Part shown: positions 31,490 to 42,151 of the stretch, piece after piece
How positions within the stretch are numbered: position 1 is the first letter of the stretch
How the letters are laid out: each line of letters starts with the position of its first letter
Source: Dysidea avara
Lineage: Eukaryota; Porifera; Demospongiae; Dictyoceratida; Dysideidae
Length of the DNA: 64,000 nucleotides
NCBI RefSeq assembly: GCF_963678975.1
Contig: NC_089280.1
Coordinates: 17,210,780-17,274,779 of the forward strand
Direction of reading: 5' to 3'
Notes under the pieces: generated by a model
The model's input: only the letters and a program-made list of their open reading frames with translations
The model's database searches: none
What the model was told of the DNA's origin: nothing
Translations under genes and position numbers: made by a program

Positions 31490-32068
31490 GGAATTTCTTC
31501 ACTGAAGAAAATACAAAATTGTGGTGCCCACTGGGTTTGTGGAAGCAGATTTGTTCACATACCTACCAATGGTCTAAATTCTCTGAAGAATGTTGTGGAG
31601 AGCTGTCCTGGCCATTGCTATCTACCCAACGAAAATACTTGACACTGATGACAGTATATGATATGTTCCATCAACATATCTCCATACCTTTTAGTGATCA
31701 CTTTACCTTCTCCACTGCTCCAACAAGATCACACTCTCTATCTCTCTTGTGTAAGCAATCCTCCATAAACTAATATAGGTATTCCTTTTTTGTAAATTGT
31801 ATCTTTATGTGGAACTCCAACATTTTGTCCATCTCCCACCGTGCCACTTTTAAATGGCTTTGTATAATTTTCTTTGTTCTACTAACTATTCCTTGTATGT
31901 AGAGTAGATTACTAACTTATGTATTCAATTTGTTTTTGTATTGTTTAGCTATTGTGTTTCCTTATTTTTGCATTGTTGTTTTTGTAGGTGGCACCCTTAT
32001 AGGCTTTGTTGCCTCCTGCACCCACCTTACCTTGTGGTTAAACCAATAAAAATAAACAAATAAATAAA
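31490..32068 (+). mobile_element. 3' end of a non-LTR retrotransposon (LINE), degenerate
   Basis: The plus-strand frame near 31600-31770 reads WPLLSTQRKYLTLMTVYDMF, then PTRSHSLSL and CKQSSIN. After a stop it continues YRYSFFVNCIFMWNSNIL and ATFKWLC. This is the typical C-terminal tail of reverse transcriptases of jockey/CR1/L2-like LINEs (R-x-Y...Y...; RSH; SFF...IWN.LP; FK). A 3' UTR and an A-rich tail of AATAAA-like units end at about 32068. Confidence 0.6.
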
Positions 32069-32219
32069 GTATACTTCATACACTTAAATTCATGGTGCAA
32101 TTATTACTCCAGTGATGTCTCATAATTTGATTTGTAATTTATGATTAAAAGAATTTTATTAAATGGAGATATTTAGAAAGTAGATGAGTTGTTCTAGAGA
32201 GTTACTCTATAATCGGAAA

Positions 32220-34330
32220 TGATTTTGTAGGGCTGCTACCACCAGACAAAAAAGCCAAGAGAAATTGGTGTCCAAAGTCCCACAGCCTTGAACTATCTAA
32301 AGACATATAAGTTGTTCGAAAATTCCTGTTGTAGTTCAAGTAATCGCGTCCAACTTTGGAGCCCGTCCAATATTAGGTGAGTTACTCTAGCTACATGCAT
32401 AAAGAAGACATGGTATTGAAATATTTTTTAAGGAACAGAGAGGCAAATAAACGCTGCCTCATGCAAATAATTGCAAGCCAGTCACAAGTTCTCAATCATA
32501 GCAGAAGCAATTTGTTTTAAGTAAACTGTCCATATAAATGCTTATACTATACTGATGTGGTGCGGTGGGAGAGTCCACACAGTGACATTTATTTAACAGA
32601 TTACTCCTGATTTGCAGAACTTATCAACTGATCATAACTCATATACAATATGTGCAATGCTTTGTCACAGTTAATGTTACTAGTATAGTGGCCTGATGGT
32701 CACCACTGCATGCTTCATACTGGAATTTATTGGTCATATTCCATCAGTAGTGGACTAGTGTGATTAGTAACAAGTGTTAGCTGTTTTAGTAAGCCTGTAC
32801 TTTTCATCCAACATCAACAAAAGTATCTTCACATTAATGACTTAATGACTAATTTAAAACCGTCTCAGTTGAGAAGTTTGTTTGTGGCAATTAAATTGTG
32901 GCTAATGGTTTTGTGTGTTTCATTTTCTCTGGTTGGCACAGCTTTAAGTAAATGGCCACAAACCATGAAACATATGATAGAACATCTGTGTGTGTGCACT
33001 CTTCTTTAGGACATGATGTGCTGTCCACAACTTCACCATGATAGTCTTATTGTGAAACTGCACATTCACTTGTGTTGAAACCTCAGATGTGTATTAAATA
33101 CAATTAATACACATAGCACCTAACTCAAGGCAGCACTGCAGCCATATGACAGCTTGAAAGTGCTAAACAGTTGAAAATCATGAATGTCCCGTTGTGTTAG
33201 GCTGCAGCTTAGTCAATAGCAAAGCAGGTCTGTTATCAGTGTGGGTTGTCTTGTTTTGCAAAAATCCCCCATTCTGTAATTACAGTTCTAAGATATGTTG
33301 TTATTTATAACCAAAAATATGGTTAATGAGATCTAGACAAACTTAATACTGAGAATCATTATAAATTCATTGATTTACTGTACTCTGACTGACCTTTCCA
33401 TATGCACTACATCCTTTGTTGTGGTTGATCATTGTAAATCATCATTTGTTGAACTTATTAGCACATTAAGCATTATGTGTTTATGTATTTACTGTTGTAA
33501 GAGGGCTGACCATCAATTTGAAAACACTACATTCTCTATGCATAGCCTGTGAGTTACACAATCATGTTATAGTAGCTGGCTATCATTTCCAACTATTAAT
33601 GTTATTTCAACCATCCAACAGAATTGTGTAATAATATACCACTGTTGACGTGCACCAACCTTGCTCCATATGATACACTTGTCTGGGCTGCATATCCTTC
33701 AAAACATCTGCTGATTAATAAAAAATGCTGCACTGGTCTGCGTTACGACCTGTACATGCCACTTTGATTGAACAATGAGTAACCATGAACGGAAACATAA
33801 TCAAATAAGGATGTGTGTGCATGCGCGTGTGTGCGTGTGTGTGCGTGCGCATGCACGCATGTGTGTGTGTAGTTACTGAATAATTTGCTATTATCCTTCC
33901 AACAAAAAAGGAACTTCTTTTTCTATCTAATTTATAAATGAAGAATCACAATTGGTTTCAGGGTGTTCATGGTTATCGCGCTTTAACTAATCACACAATG
34001 TACCACAGTATGGTGCAAAAGTTATGTGTCTTGTATGTTCACAACTGCTTTTCAGACTTTCTTTAGCATTAATTCAATGTATTGCATTGCGAGGATTTTT
34101 CAAAAGGAGTTTCAAATTATAGCAGTAAATCTTGGGTCTTTGGGGGCAGCTGCTGACAGATTTATATCAAAATGTGGTATATTCAATTTCCATGATTCTA
34201 TGGATAACAAAAAGGAACAAGAACATACATATTGTATAAAGAAGCAGCTACGTACATGTAAAATTTTAGATTTAAACAATATGCAAGCAACAATATAAGC
34301 TAGATCATTCACAGTATATAAGTATATGAC
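32220..34330. other. Intergenic, no recognisable gene
   Basis: AT-rich sequence with a GT/GC run at 33811. Open frames are short and unlike any family I know. Confidence 0.5.
33811..33871 (+). repeat. (GT/GC)n purine-pyrimidine run
   Basis: Alternating GTGTGC and GCGCATGC steps over about 60 bp, a Z-DNA-prone composition. Confidence 0.85.
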
Positions 34331-34332
34331 CT

Positions 34333-34605
34333 TAAAGCAAGAGTAAATAATAAAAGAGAGTGTCTAACTCCAGTATATATGGTTCATCAAAAATGAGAGC
34401 CACAGGTCCACAGGCTTCCCTTGAATTTACAGGAAGGGTGTTAATATGCTTTGGCTTGCATAGACTAACTTTCAAAGGGCTACTCAAAGTCGCCACCTCC
34501 TGAAGTATTAACTCACTCAATCAGCACTTAATCATAAGCATGAATTTACTAGAAAGACTTGTGAAGTTAGACACTCTCTCTTATCATATACTCTTGCTTA
34601 AAATA
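34333..34605. mobile_element. Element with ~40-bp inverted ends
   Basis: TAAAGCAAGAGTA and AGAGAGTGTCTAACT at the left recur inverted at 34563-34605. The ~190-bp interior shows no gene. Confidence 0.7.
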
Positions 34606-34917
34606 ATGTTACATTGTGAGCCCACATTATAACTCCCTTAACCTTGCATTGTGTTTTATGGGTGGTCATGAGGTATTTAGCTCCATGGTTCTCAGCACTG
34701 CGGTCACCAATATAGCACTGTGGTTTGCGTATATAGCACTGTGGTCACATGACTTATTACTGAAACTATCGCGGAGGTGTTCTAGCTAAACATTGGTATT
34801 AGTGTTCATAAATTCTTCATTGCATCACTCACCCATGTAGGCTTACATCAACAATGATGGTACCCTATAATTTAAAATTATTACAATGCGTGTGAACTAG
34901 ATTCACATTTTCTCATC

Positions 34918-35072
34918 AAGCTGTGAAAACCAGCCTTCAAAAACCCTGGATTAAATATTGCAAAATCAAAGGTGCATGGCTGCAATTAGCATCAACCCAT
35001 GTTTTCTTCACCTTTGATTTCACACCAAAGGTTTGGTTTTGAAGGCCACACCTTTTTCACAGCTTGGATATA
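34918..35072. mobile_element. Foldback MITE of the GCAGCCAT/AGCTGTGAAAA family
   Basis: CTGTGAAAACCAGCCTTCAAAA is answered by TTTTGAAGGCC...TTTTTCACAG, with inner CAAAGGTG/CACCTTTG pairing. Single-arm relatives lie at 17265-17340, 44585-44690 and 44975-45080. Confidence 0.65.
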
Positions 35073-35494
35073 TTTTTTTACTTCTTTTATACTACAAAGC
35101 TGGCCATACATCGGCTTTAGGACTTGTATTTATTCACATTTTAGTCACAATATAACATCATGGGGTAACTTTAACTGTTCTTTATTTAATAGCAATTATT
35201 ACGTATACCTGATATGGAAACAAATTAGATAATTTATGTAACTACCTCTGTGATTATTACAAGATTGGTTTTTATAAGACTTTTCCTTTGAGTAATAAAT
35301 ATTAATAAAAAGTTACTAGATATATTGCATTACACCATTTTAAAGTGATTTTCTTACCCTTTAATAGAGCATAGGATTTTTTTTTTGGAATTCCAGTACA
35401 CATGGGCTCCAAAATTTCCATTGGTATAACCTAACTCTTGGTATAACTATTTGGTTAATAACTTTTAATTGTGTAACGTAGTAGGTATGGTAAT

Positions 35495-35683
35495 GCTCAA
35501 ATGTAACGTCATCTTGCAAGAGTGTGAGCAATTAAAAACTCACTAATTAAAGGGCATGGCACCCGATTCACTCATGAGTATTCATCCAAAATGAAATACT
35601 CGCAAGCAAAACAAGTATCATATCCTTTAATCGGTGAGTTGTTTTATCGTTTGCACTCTCACGAGATGATATTACATTTGAGC
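35495..35683. mobile_element. Foldback MITE, ~190 bp
   Basis: GCTCAAATGTAA is answered by TTACATTTGAGC's complement pairing, with inner GAGTGTGAGC, ACTCAC and TTAAAGG pairs around 35590. Confidence 0.7.
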
Positions 35684-35741
35684 GATACTGTAGATTTAAA
35701 CTAAAACTTTGACATATAAGGTTGAAATTAAGGAAGTGAAC

Positions 35742-35815
35742 AACTGATGGCTTTGGCTCAGTAGCTAAAGGTTTGGGTGCCTGGTTTGAACCCTGGACAA
35801 CTTTCCCATTTCTTT
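35742..35815 (+). mobile_element. tRNA-derived SINE fragment
   Basis: TTGGCTCAGTAGCTAAAGG and CTGGTTTGAACCCTGG are spaced like A and B boxes. Confidence 0.45.
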
Positions 35816-36439
35816 TTATTGTGTCGTCTGATGGCTTTGCTTCATAGAAACATCGAGAAAATATAGATGTAATAATTATCAGTCACATGCGACCATAAAC
35901 CGAAACACATGTATGTGGACATGGTAAGGAGTGTCAATACTTTATATGATGAATTCAGTATTAGTGTATCCATAGGTAACCCCATAATTTTGCATAGATT
36001 ACCCATCATAGGAATGGCTTTTGGTGGTTTGAAAGGAATTGGAGTAACAAGCAAAAGCCAACCAAACTAGCATAGTAGACCATTCTCATAAGCAGTTTAT
36101 CCTGTAGCCATGACAATACTGGTTGTTGACTTTTTACCTGATAACACTATTTATTGGGTATGTGAGTTCACCTTTACATGCTCTTTAAGTGTTCCAAATT
36201 TCAAGGTAATTGAGTAAAGGGTTTTTTCATTATAGCAATTTTTGCAAAGTGTGTGAAAAGTGAACCTATGAACGAAATTTTGACTGTGTATATCTTGGGA
36301 GTGACTAAAGCTAACTGGCAGGCAAAAATGGTCAGTAGTGTCTATCATATATCAAGACTCACGGTAGTGAGTCGCGCGGCCAAGAAACTACAAAGCGCAC
36401 GCCCAATTAAAAGACGCGCGGCTACTACTGTGAGTTATT

Positions 36440-37327
36440 TACGTGTAAGGCCGGTTTTGCAATATTAGTCCTAGATTACGCAATATCTCTCAATAGATTT
36501 GTATTGCGTTACGTGATAAAAAAATCTTTAGGAGTCATCATCATAGTTTTCTTGCGACCTCGCTAAAATAAAAAAGTAACCATCGCAAAATAAAAAATAG
36601 GCGTATTTCACTTTATTTCTCTACTTTATGTTACAACTACTGTCACGTTATACCAGTCAACATAGCCGTGTTTGTATAGTCCATCTAGCACTGACATTAT
36701 CCAATCCTGGTTTGCCTATACGTGTATTTTCTTCAATCAAACCTCTATTCCCTACAATAACTTTTAAAGACACGACGTGGACACAAACTCTAATGCCTGA
36801 TAAACAAGTTGTGACAGCGTGCTGAACCGTAAGTTCCCTAGGGATGGCGTTTTAAGCAGAAATCTTTTAAATTCGATTTAGTGCCACACCCCATGCGAGC
36901 GTTTATAAATCGCCAGTTGTCTTATGGTGTGAAGAACAAAATCACTAGCGAAGGTGCTTTAAGCATACTCTTCAATTCTCTATTTACATGTAATTTTAAT
37001 AGATTAACCACAAAGGCCGGTAAGGTGAATACAAAAGGTAACAAGGCTTTAGAGGTTACCACCTCTATGTAGTGTGTACCATGTAGCTTGTGTTGTGGCT
37101 TTCATTAAGTATTATGCACACACAAATGGTGCAACAAAATTTTGTAATGGATTGCTCGGATGTGGTACGTGGTGTTGTGGCTCGAATGTGGTTCGTGGTT
37201 TGCCAGTGACCATGTATGAGTTGGGGTTGTTCCACACAACTTACACAATATTCAAATTTCATGATGGTCATGAAAATTTCTTGCCATATGGTAAACATAC
37301 AACAACATGTAACAACGTTAATCAACA
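36440..37327. other. Intergenic, unrecognised open frames
   Basis: Short plus-strand frames (36628-36825, 36881-37072) are slightly richer in CG than the surroundings but show no domain, and each is closed by a stop without convincing splice partners. Confidence 0.4.
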
Positions 37328-38560
37328 TCACATCAAGACTTGACTAAAAATAGTTCCAACAATAGCGATGATTTCTTGTATGTCAGCATGACGATACTGA
37401 GACCTGTAAAAGAATAAGCAGGTACTGAAGTTAACCTTAAATTAAACACTCATGCAACTGACCTGGAACATCGGTCGCAACACCAAAAACACTTGTTTCG
37501 ATATCTGATGACACAATCCAGCAGGCACTGAATTAAAAGAGAATGTACAAAAAATCAATATGCCGGGCTGTATTAATAATAGCTTGTATAATCAAAATGA
37601 ACAAAAATTATATCCCAGGCTAAGTGAATGAATAACATAACTGTTGGGTAAGCATGTCAAACCTGAACATTAGGACATTAGTCAAACAAAAGTACGCTAT
37701 CACAACTTGGTCATAATACAATGTTTGTACCACTGGACTTCACACTGGTTGCCCAAAAATTGTGCCATTCCGGGACAACAGCATAATTATGAAACAAATA
37801 GTTACTACAACACAGAAGGCTTACTGTTGCACTGTCTACACTGATATACCATAATTTAAAAACATAACAGGTGGGCATTAAATATAATACACTTAATATC
37901 TGGGTACTAGGAAAAAATCACTAACATCACAACATGTAAACTGACCTGGAAATTAACACACTTGATGCCACTACAGTCTACACGGATATTTGTTTGAACC
38001 CATCAACACTATGCCCAATACATCTGAGTAGACTGACCTGCAAATTCACATCACTAGTACGCAGTGATAATTGATAACTACAAAAACAACAATTGCAATA
38101 ATACAATTCTTCTGTACGTCAACTGACCTGAAATTCATGACACTCGATACCGAGACCTGTAAAAGAATAAGCAGGCACTGAAGTCAACCTTAAATTAAAC
38201 ACACATGCAAACTGACCTGGAACATCGGTCGCAACACCAAAGACACCTGTTTCGATATCTGACGAAACAATCCAGCAGGCACTGAATTAAAAAGAGAATG
38301 TGCAAAAAATCAATATGCCAGGCTGTACCAATAAAGGATGGATAATCAAAATGAACTAAAAATATATATATCCCATATGCAGGTTAAGTGAGTAACATAA
38401 CTGTTGGGTAAGCATGTAAACTAGAACATTAGGTCATTAGTCAAACAAAAGTACGCTATCACAAACTGGTCAGTGATAATTGATAACTACAAAAAGAACA
38501 ATTGCAATAATACAATTCCTCTGAACGGTAACTGACCTGAAATTCATGACACCTGTATCT
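37328..38560 (-). CDS. Putative Cys-rich gene fragment with tandemly duplicated exons
   Basis: Minus-strand exon 37527-37463 (65 nt, acceptor aattcag, donor gtcagt) reads CLLDCVIRYRNKCFWCCDRC and joins in frame to 37403-37328, giving RSQYRHADIQEIIAIVGTIF then stop. A second copy of the 65-nt exon at about 38286-38222 encodes the same peptide with conservative changes only (V/F, I/V, K/R, F/L). Short upstream exon candidates ending in AG|gtcagt occur near 37970-37946, 38041, 38155-38127 and 38550-38535 (for example GIKCVNFQ and CHEFQ). The Cys cluster followed by a DIxEI...F segment faintly recalls the cytosolic linker of sn-1-specific diacylglycerol lipases, but I cannot assign it. The second copy's following exon is broken (stop), so at least part is pseudogenic. 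Confidence 0.3.
37380..38540. repeat. Tandem duplication, period about 750 bp
   Basis: 37395-37700 matches 38150-38470, and 38057-38130 matches 38465-38545, at roughly 85-90% identity. Exon 38155-38127 looks like a crossover product: its start matches 37403 onward and its end matches the other short exons, with shared GTATCG at the join. Confidence 0.75.
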
Positions 38561-39105
38561 TTGTTCTTGCATGGTCTCAACTTACATATGTACCATGATC
38601 ACATTCAACTGCTAGTGGATAAACCAGTATGACCAGATGGCCTGCAAAAACCAACAAGCAGGTGTTACACCTAAAGCCTGGAATATGAAAAATATCATAT
38701 AAGCATTATTCCACACTGATATAGTAATAGATTATAGGACGTTGTGGAACTTGCCTAAACATGTAAACTTGAACATGAGGACAACTGCATAATCTGGACA
38801 CTTGGAATTGTTCAATACCTGATGAACAAGTTAGTACTAATGACATTCACTTCAACATTTTATCCCAACTGGGTGAATCTCTTGTAACTGAGTAAAAAGG
38901 TGTTTATTTTCCACCTGCAACCAAAGTTCTACATTTCTGTGGTTGAGTGTACATAGCTAAACTGACCTGGAAAATCAGTATGCCATAGGGGTATGGAAAT
39001 GGTTCCTTTCCTTCTGTTGTGACATTACTTACAGCTGACTGGTAAATGATCATCGATGTCCCCATGGACCCCAACAATTAGTCTCGATGAGCATATCAAT
39101 AACTT

Positions 39106-39420
39106 CATAAGTTGGAATGAATTTCCTTTCAACATGTGGTGGAATGAATTTCCTTTCAACATCTTGTGGACAGGTCAAAAATCCTATCGCACAAACACGG
39201 TGAATCAGTGTGTGGCGATATGACACGTTGCACAAACTTCACTCCTCGTTTCGTTAGCATTCAAGACCGGCATATGTCAGAGTACCTCAGTATTCTTGAC
39301 TCTTACTTCTTCAAGCGTTGCTCTAGCGATGTAGTTTCTCACGAGGGGCTCGAGTTTCTCATTAAAGTCGAGCCGATTAAAGTACGCCTCACCATCCAGT
39401 TACATTCTTAAACCATTCAA
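39106..39420. promoter_or_regulatory. CpG-richer region between two putative divergent transcription units
   Basis: CG dinucleotides are much denser here than in the surrounding AT-rich DNA. Minus-strand ATG 39108 begins MKLLICSSRLIVGVHGDIDD and ends at a good donor (CAGCT|gtaagt, exon 39108-39033). Plus-strand ATG 39533 begins another short first exon. Open frames cross the region on both strands but none is recognisable. A shared promoter is inference. Confidence 0.3.
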
Positions 39421-39460
39421 TTTAAAACCACGTATCACGAGTGTCCGCTTAAGGTAATTA

Positions 39461-39498
39461 GGGACTTTCCACGAGATTTCCCCTAAATAGATCACGTG
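39461..39498 (+). promoter_or_regulatory. kB-type site and CACGTG E-box upstream of a putative first exon
   Basis: GGGACTTTCC at 39461-39470 equals the classical NF-kB motif, and CACGTG at 39493-39498 is the E-box type bound by MAX-network dimers. Both lie within 75 bp upstream of ATG 39533. Single motif matches are weak evidence. Confidence 0.3.
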
Positions 39499-39532
39499 TT
39501 AGTTGTCAATCCGGTGGATTCTGGTGGTATAC

Positions 39533-39781
39533 ATGGTTCAACAATGCGGTAAGTGTACTTTACTATAGTATAAGCTGTCAATAATTGTTTGTGCACTGCT
39601 AAACTAAGTTATTTTTGTGTGATAAGCATGCTTGAGGAAGGGTCTGGGGGATGAGACTAATGTTTTTACAGCAGTTGATGATGGCCAGGCAAAGAACTGC
39701 GAGAAGAACTACTGTGATAATGTGATAGTAGGGAAAAATTCCACCCCTATAGCTCTACCAATAGCTAGGGGCATTAACTAG
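39533..39781 (+). CDS. Putative two-exon small protein (41 aa), unrecognised
   Basis: Exon 39533-39548 (ATG to TGCG, donor gtaagt) joins in frame to 39672-39781 (acceptor tttttacag), giving MVQQCAVDDGQAKNCEKNYC and ending at TAG 39779-39781. The splice sites are good and phases agree. Four cysteines occur in the first part. The protein is short and there is no homology I recognise, so this may be a fragment of a longer gene or chance. Repetitive DNA follows directly downstream. Confidence 0.25.
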
Positions 39782-39981
39782 CATTATCTACAACTACTGT
39801 ATTATGTTGCTGATATGTACATCCGGGCCAAGAATAAAGGTGAAAGTGGTAATAAGGCTCAATCCTATTATTCTGCTGAACAGACAAGGGAGTCTGGGAC
39901 TCTGGGGGCATGCTCCCTCAGGAAAGTATAAGTACTACAACTTTTTTTGTTTTAATTGCTTCAAGTATAAAAATTTCAGTC

Positions 39982-40345
39982 AAAAGGTGATGATCAAGGC
40001 TCTGGTCTTATGCACTGGTTGGAGTGGTTGTATCGATACTGCACTGTGACATCCTTGAGGGGTTAGTGCTGGCATTGTCCATGGCAATACTATTCCATCT
40101 CCCCGAGTCTTGATGATTGAGTCCTCCATTCCTTTCTCTGCTGCTCCAATCCTGAAGTTGTGACCACAGTCAAAGGTGACGATCGAGGTTCTGGTCTTGC
40201 ATCTATACTGTACTGCAACACCCTTGAGGGGTTAGTACTGGCATTGTCCATCGCAATACTGTTCCATCTCCCATATACAAGTCTTGATGGTTGAGTCCTC
40301 TATTCCTTTCTCTGCTGCTCTAATCCTGAAGTTGTGACCAAAATA
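39982..40345 (-). mobile_element. Two tandem fragments of a tyrosine recombinase C-terminal region
   Basis: On the minus strand both units (about 40345-40170 and 40160-39985) read GHNFRIGAAEKG or GHNFRIRAAEKG, then EDS.IKT, and after a one-base shift GRW.S.A. This matches the HxxR...GxxD..I..LGRW.S.A block of phage-integrase-type recombinases used by DIRS/Ngaro or Crypton elements. No catalytic Tyr or full domain remains and frameshifts are present, so both are dead fragments. Confidence 0.6.
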
Positions 40346-40530
40346 TTAAAAAATGGTTATAACATGATAAATGATTATGATGATAACAATTACAAAGCTG
40401 TGTAGCAACTGTGAACTAGTTAGGCACTTGCAAGTTTAATTAGGTGTCTGAAGCATTTAACATGCACAGATATGAGATATATTCGTCACATGCAGGCAGT
40501 AAAGATAGATTTACTCTAATAGAACAGTCA

Positions 40531-40572
40531 TACTACACCGTAAATTCATACTTCCGAATTTACGGTGTTATG
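40531..40572. repeat. Short hairpin
   Basis: ACACCGTAAATTC and GAATTTACGGTGT lie around a loop of about 8 bp, next to an inverted CTATTAGAGTA motif. Confidence 0.8.
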
Positions 40573-41344
40573 AAACAATCATTATTATGTTTGGATTTTA
40601 CTGACTCTCCAAGATAATATGTGACTGAATTTGATAAAACAAGGCTTCGACGCACAAAGCTTTGTTAGGAGATATGGCGATTTTAAGGAATCATTGTGTA
40701 ATAACTTCCCAGTGCCTACAGCTGTGCGAACAAAATTTGCACCAATTATTCATCTGTTCACTAGCTATCACTGAGTGGGTGTATACATTTCTGATGCCCA
40801 AAATTTGCCCTGTTTTGAGCAGCTTTTTTCGAGTGGGTAATAATATCACAGGTGGTAGTAAGAGGGTGGGAGGGTGGGGGTGGACGGTGGTCTTAATATA
40901 CGGGTATAAAATGAAGTAAGAAGACGATTGGAATCCAGAGGCCAAGTTTGGGCTCTCCATGGCCCTCCATGGCCCTCAAATTACTCCAAATTGACTGAGA
41001 ACACTATTGGCGAGCTCTCTGTGAAGTCCCAGCTCACTACACACCATTATCACAAAACCATGACCATTTAATGGTGCCAATCTCACACTCGTGGCTTTGA
41101 CAGGGTCGGAAGAAAGCTGCTACAGAAACCAGACTTGCCAGTGCTGAAGGAAGTACAGTGTGAAATATGATAGTGTATTAGACCAGCAATCCATTTCTGG
41201 TAAAATCGTAAGTTTGATTTTGTGTGTGGAAGCCTGTTATATGAAATCCGGTCACATATTCTGCATTAATGTTAATTGCTCATTTCCAAAAAAAATTACT
41301 TTTTAAACCAAATGTAGACTCTATCACTGACAAAAATGAGTGAT

Positions 41345-42151
41345 ATCCACCCCAAAAACACCTTCGCTGTAAAAAAGGCGCGCCCAAGAAACTACAAGTA
41401 CCTGGAACCCAATGTAAAAAGAAAAAACAGCTCAGCTGAAGTGAAAAGTAACTGGTAACTTAAAAAGCTGATATCTGAAGCGGCCAAGAATACAATTACT
41501 AAAGTTTAATCCATGCAAGAACACCTTGGCTATAATACAGGTGTGTACATGAAAGTAACTGGCGACTGAAATGGCTGATATCTGAAGCGGCCAAGAATGA
41601 ATGGTCATATACAACTAATTCAAAAATTTAACACTGAACCTTTATAATTCAGCTGTGTTCTATATTCACTCTTGCTGCATCTTAAAGTAATTTCTTTTAA
41701 CTCTAATTGGCTGGTAATTTGGCCGCCTTTTTTAATAGTCAGTATAATAGAGCAAAAAAAGGCAGCCAAATTACCAGCCAATTAGAGTTAAAAGAAATTA
41801 CTTTACGATGCAGCAAGAGTGAATATAGAACACAGCCAAATTATAAAGGTTCAGTGTTAAATTTTTGAATTAGTTGTATATGACCATTCATTCTTGGCCG
41901 CTTCAGATATCAGCCATTTCAGTCGCCAGTTACTTTCATGTACACACCTGTATTATAGCCAAGGTGTTCTTGCATGGATTAAACTTTAGTAATTGTATTC
42001 TTGGCCGCTTCAGATATCAGCTTTTTAAGTTACCAGTTACTTTTCACTTCAGCTGAGCTGTTTTTTCTTTTTGTTTTTTTACATTGGGTTCCAGGTACTT
42101 GTAGTTTCTTGGGCGCACCTTTTTTACAGCGAAGGTGTTTTTGGGGTGGAT
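41345..42151. mobile_element. Near-perfect ~800-bp palindrome (foldback MITE)
   Basis: Arms of about 390 bp (41345-41733 and 41754-42151) surround a loop of about 20 bp. The arms are so alike that the same 60-aa open frame appears on opposite strands at 41432-41614 and 41874-42056. Each arm also contains an internal direct repeat ending in GATATCTGAAGCGGCCAAGAA. No transposase was found. Confidence 0.9.

Larger units (their letters stand above)
31190..32212. mobile_element. Foldback element with ~140-bp inverted arms enclosing the LINE fragment
   Basis: The left arm 31195-31325 is inversely repeated at about 32066-32212 (shared CACTGGAGTAATAAT, CATCTACTTTCTAAATATC, TTTTAATCAT). The LINE tail and a 13-bp tandem repeat lie between the arms, so the LINE is probably a later insertion. 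Confidence 0.65.

Noticed and set aside
37380..38540. CRISPR-like direct repeats
   Set aside because: Period is about 750 bp with continuous similarity, in a eukaryotic context; it is a tandem duplication.
41432..42056. The same 60-aa frame on opposite strands
   Set aside because: It merely reflects the palindrome arms; no start context, splice sites or domain support a gene.
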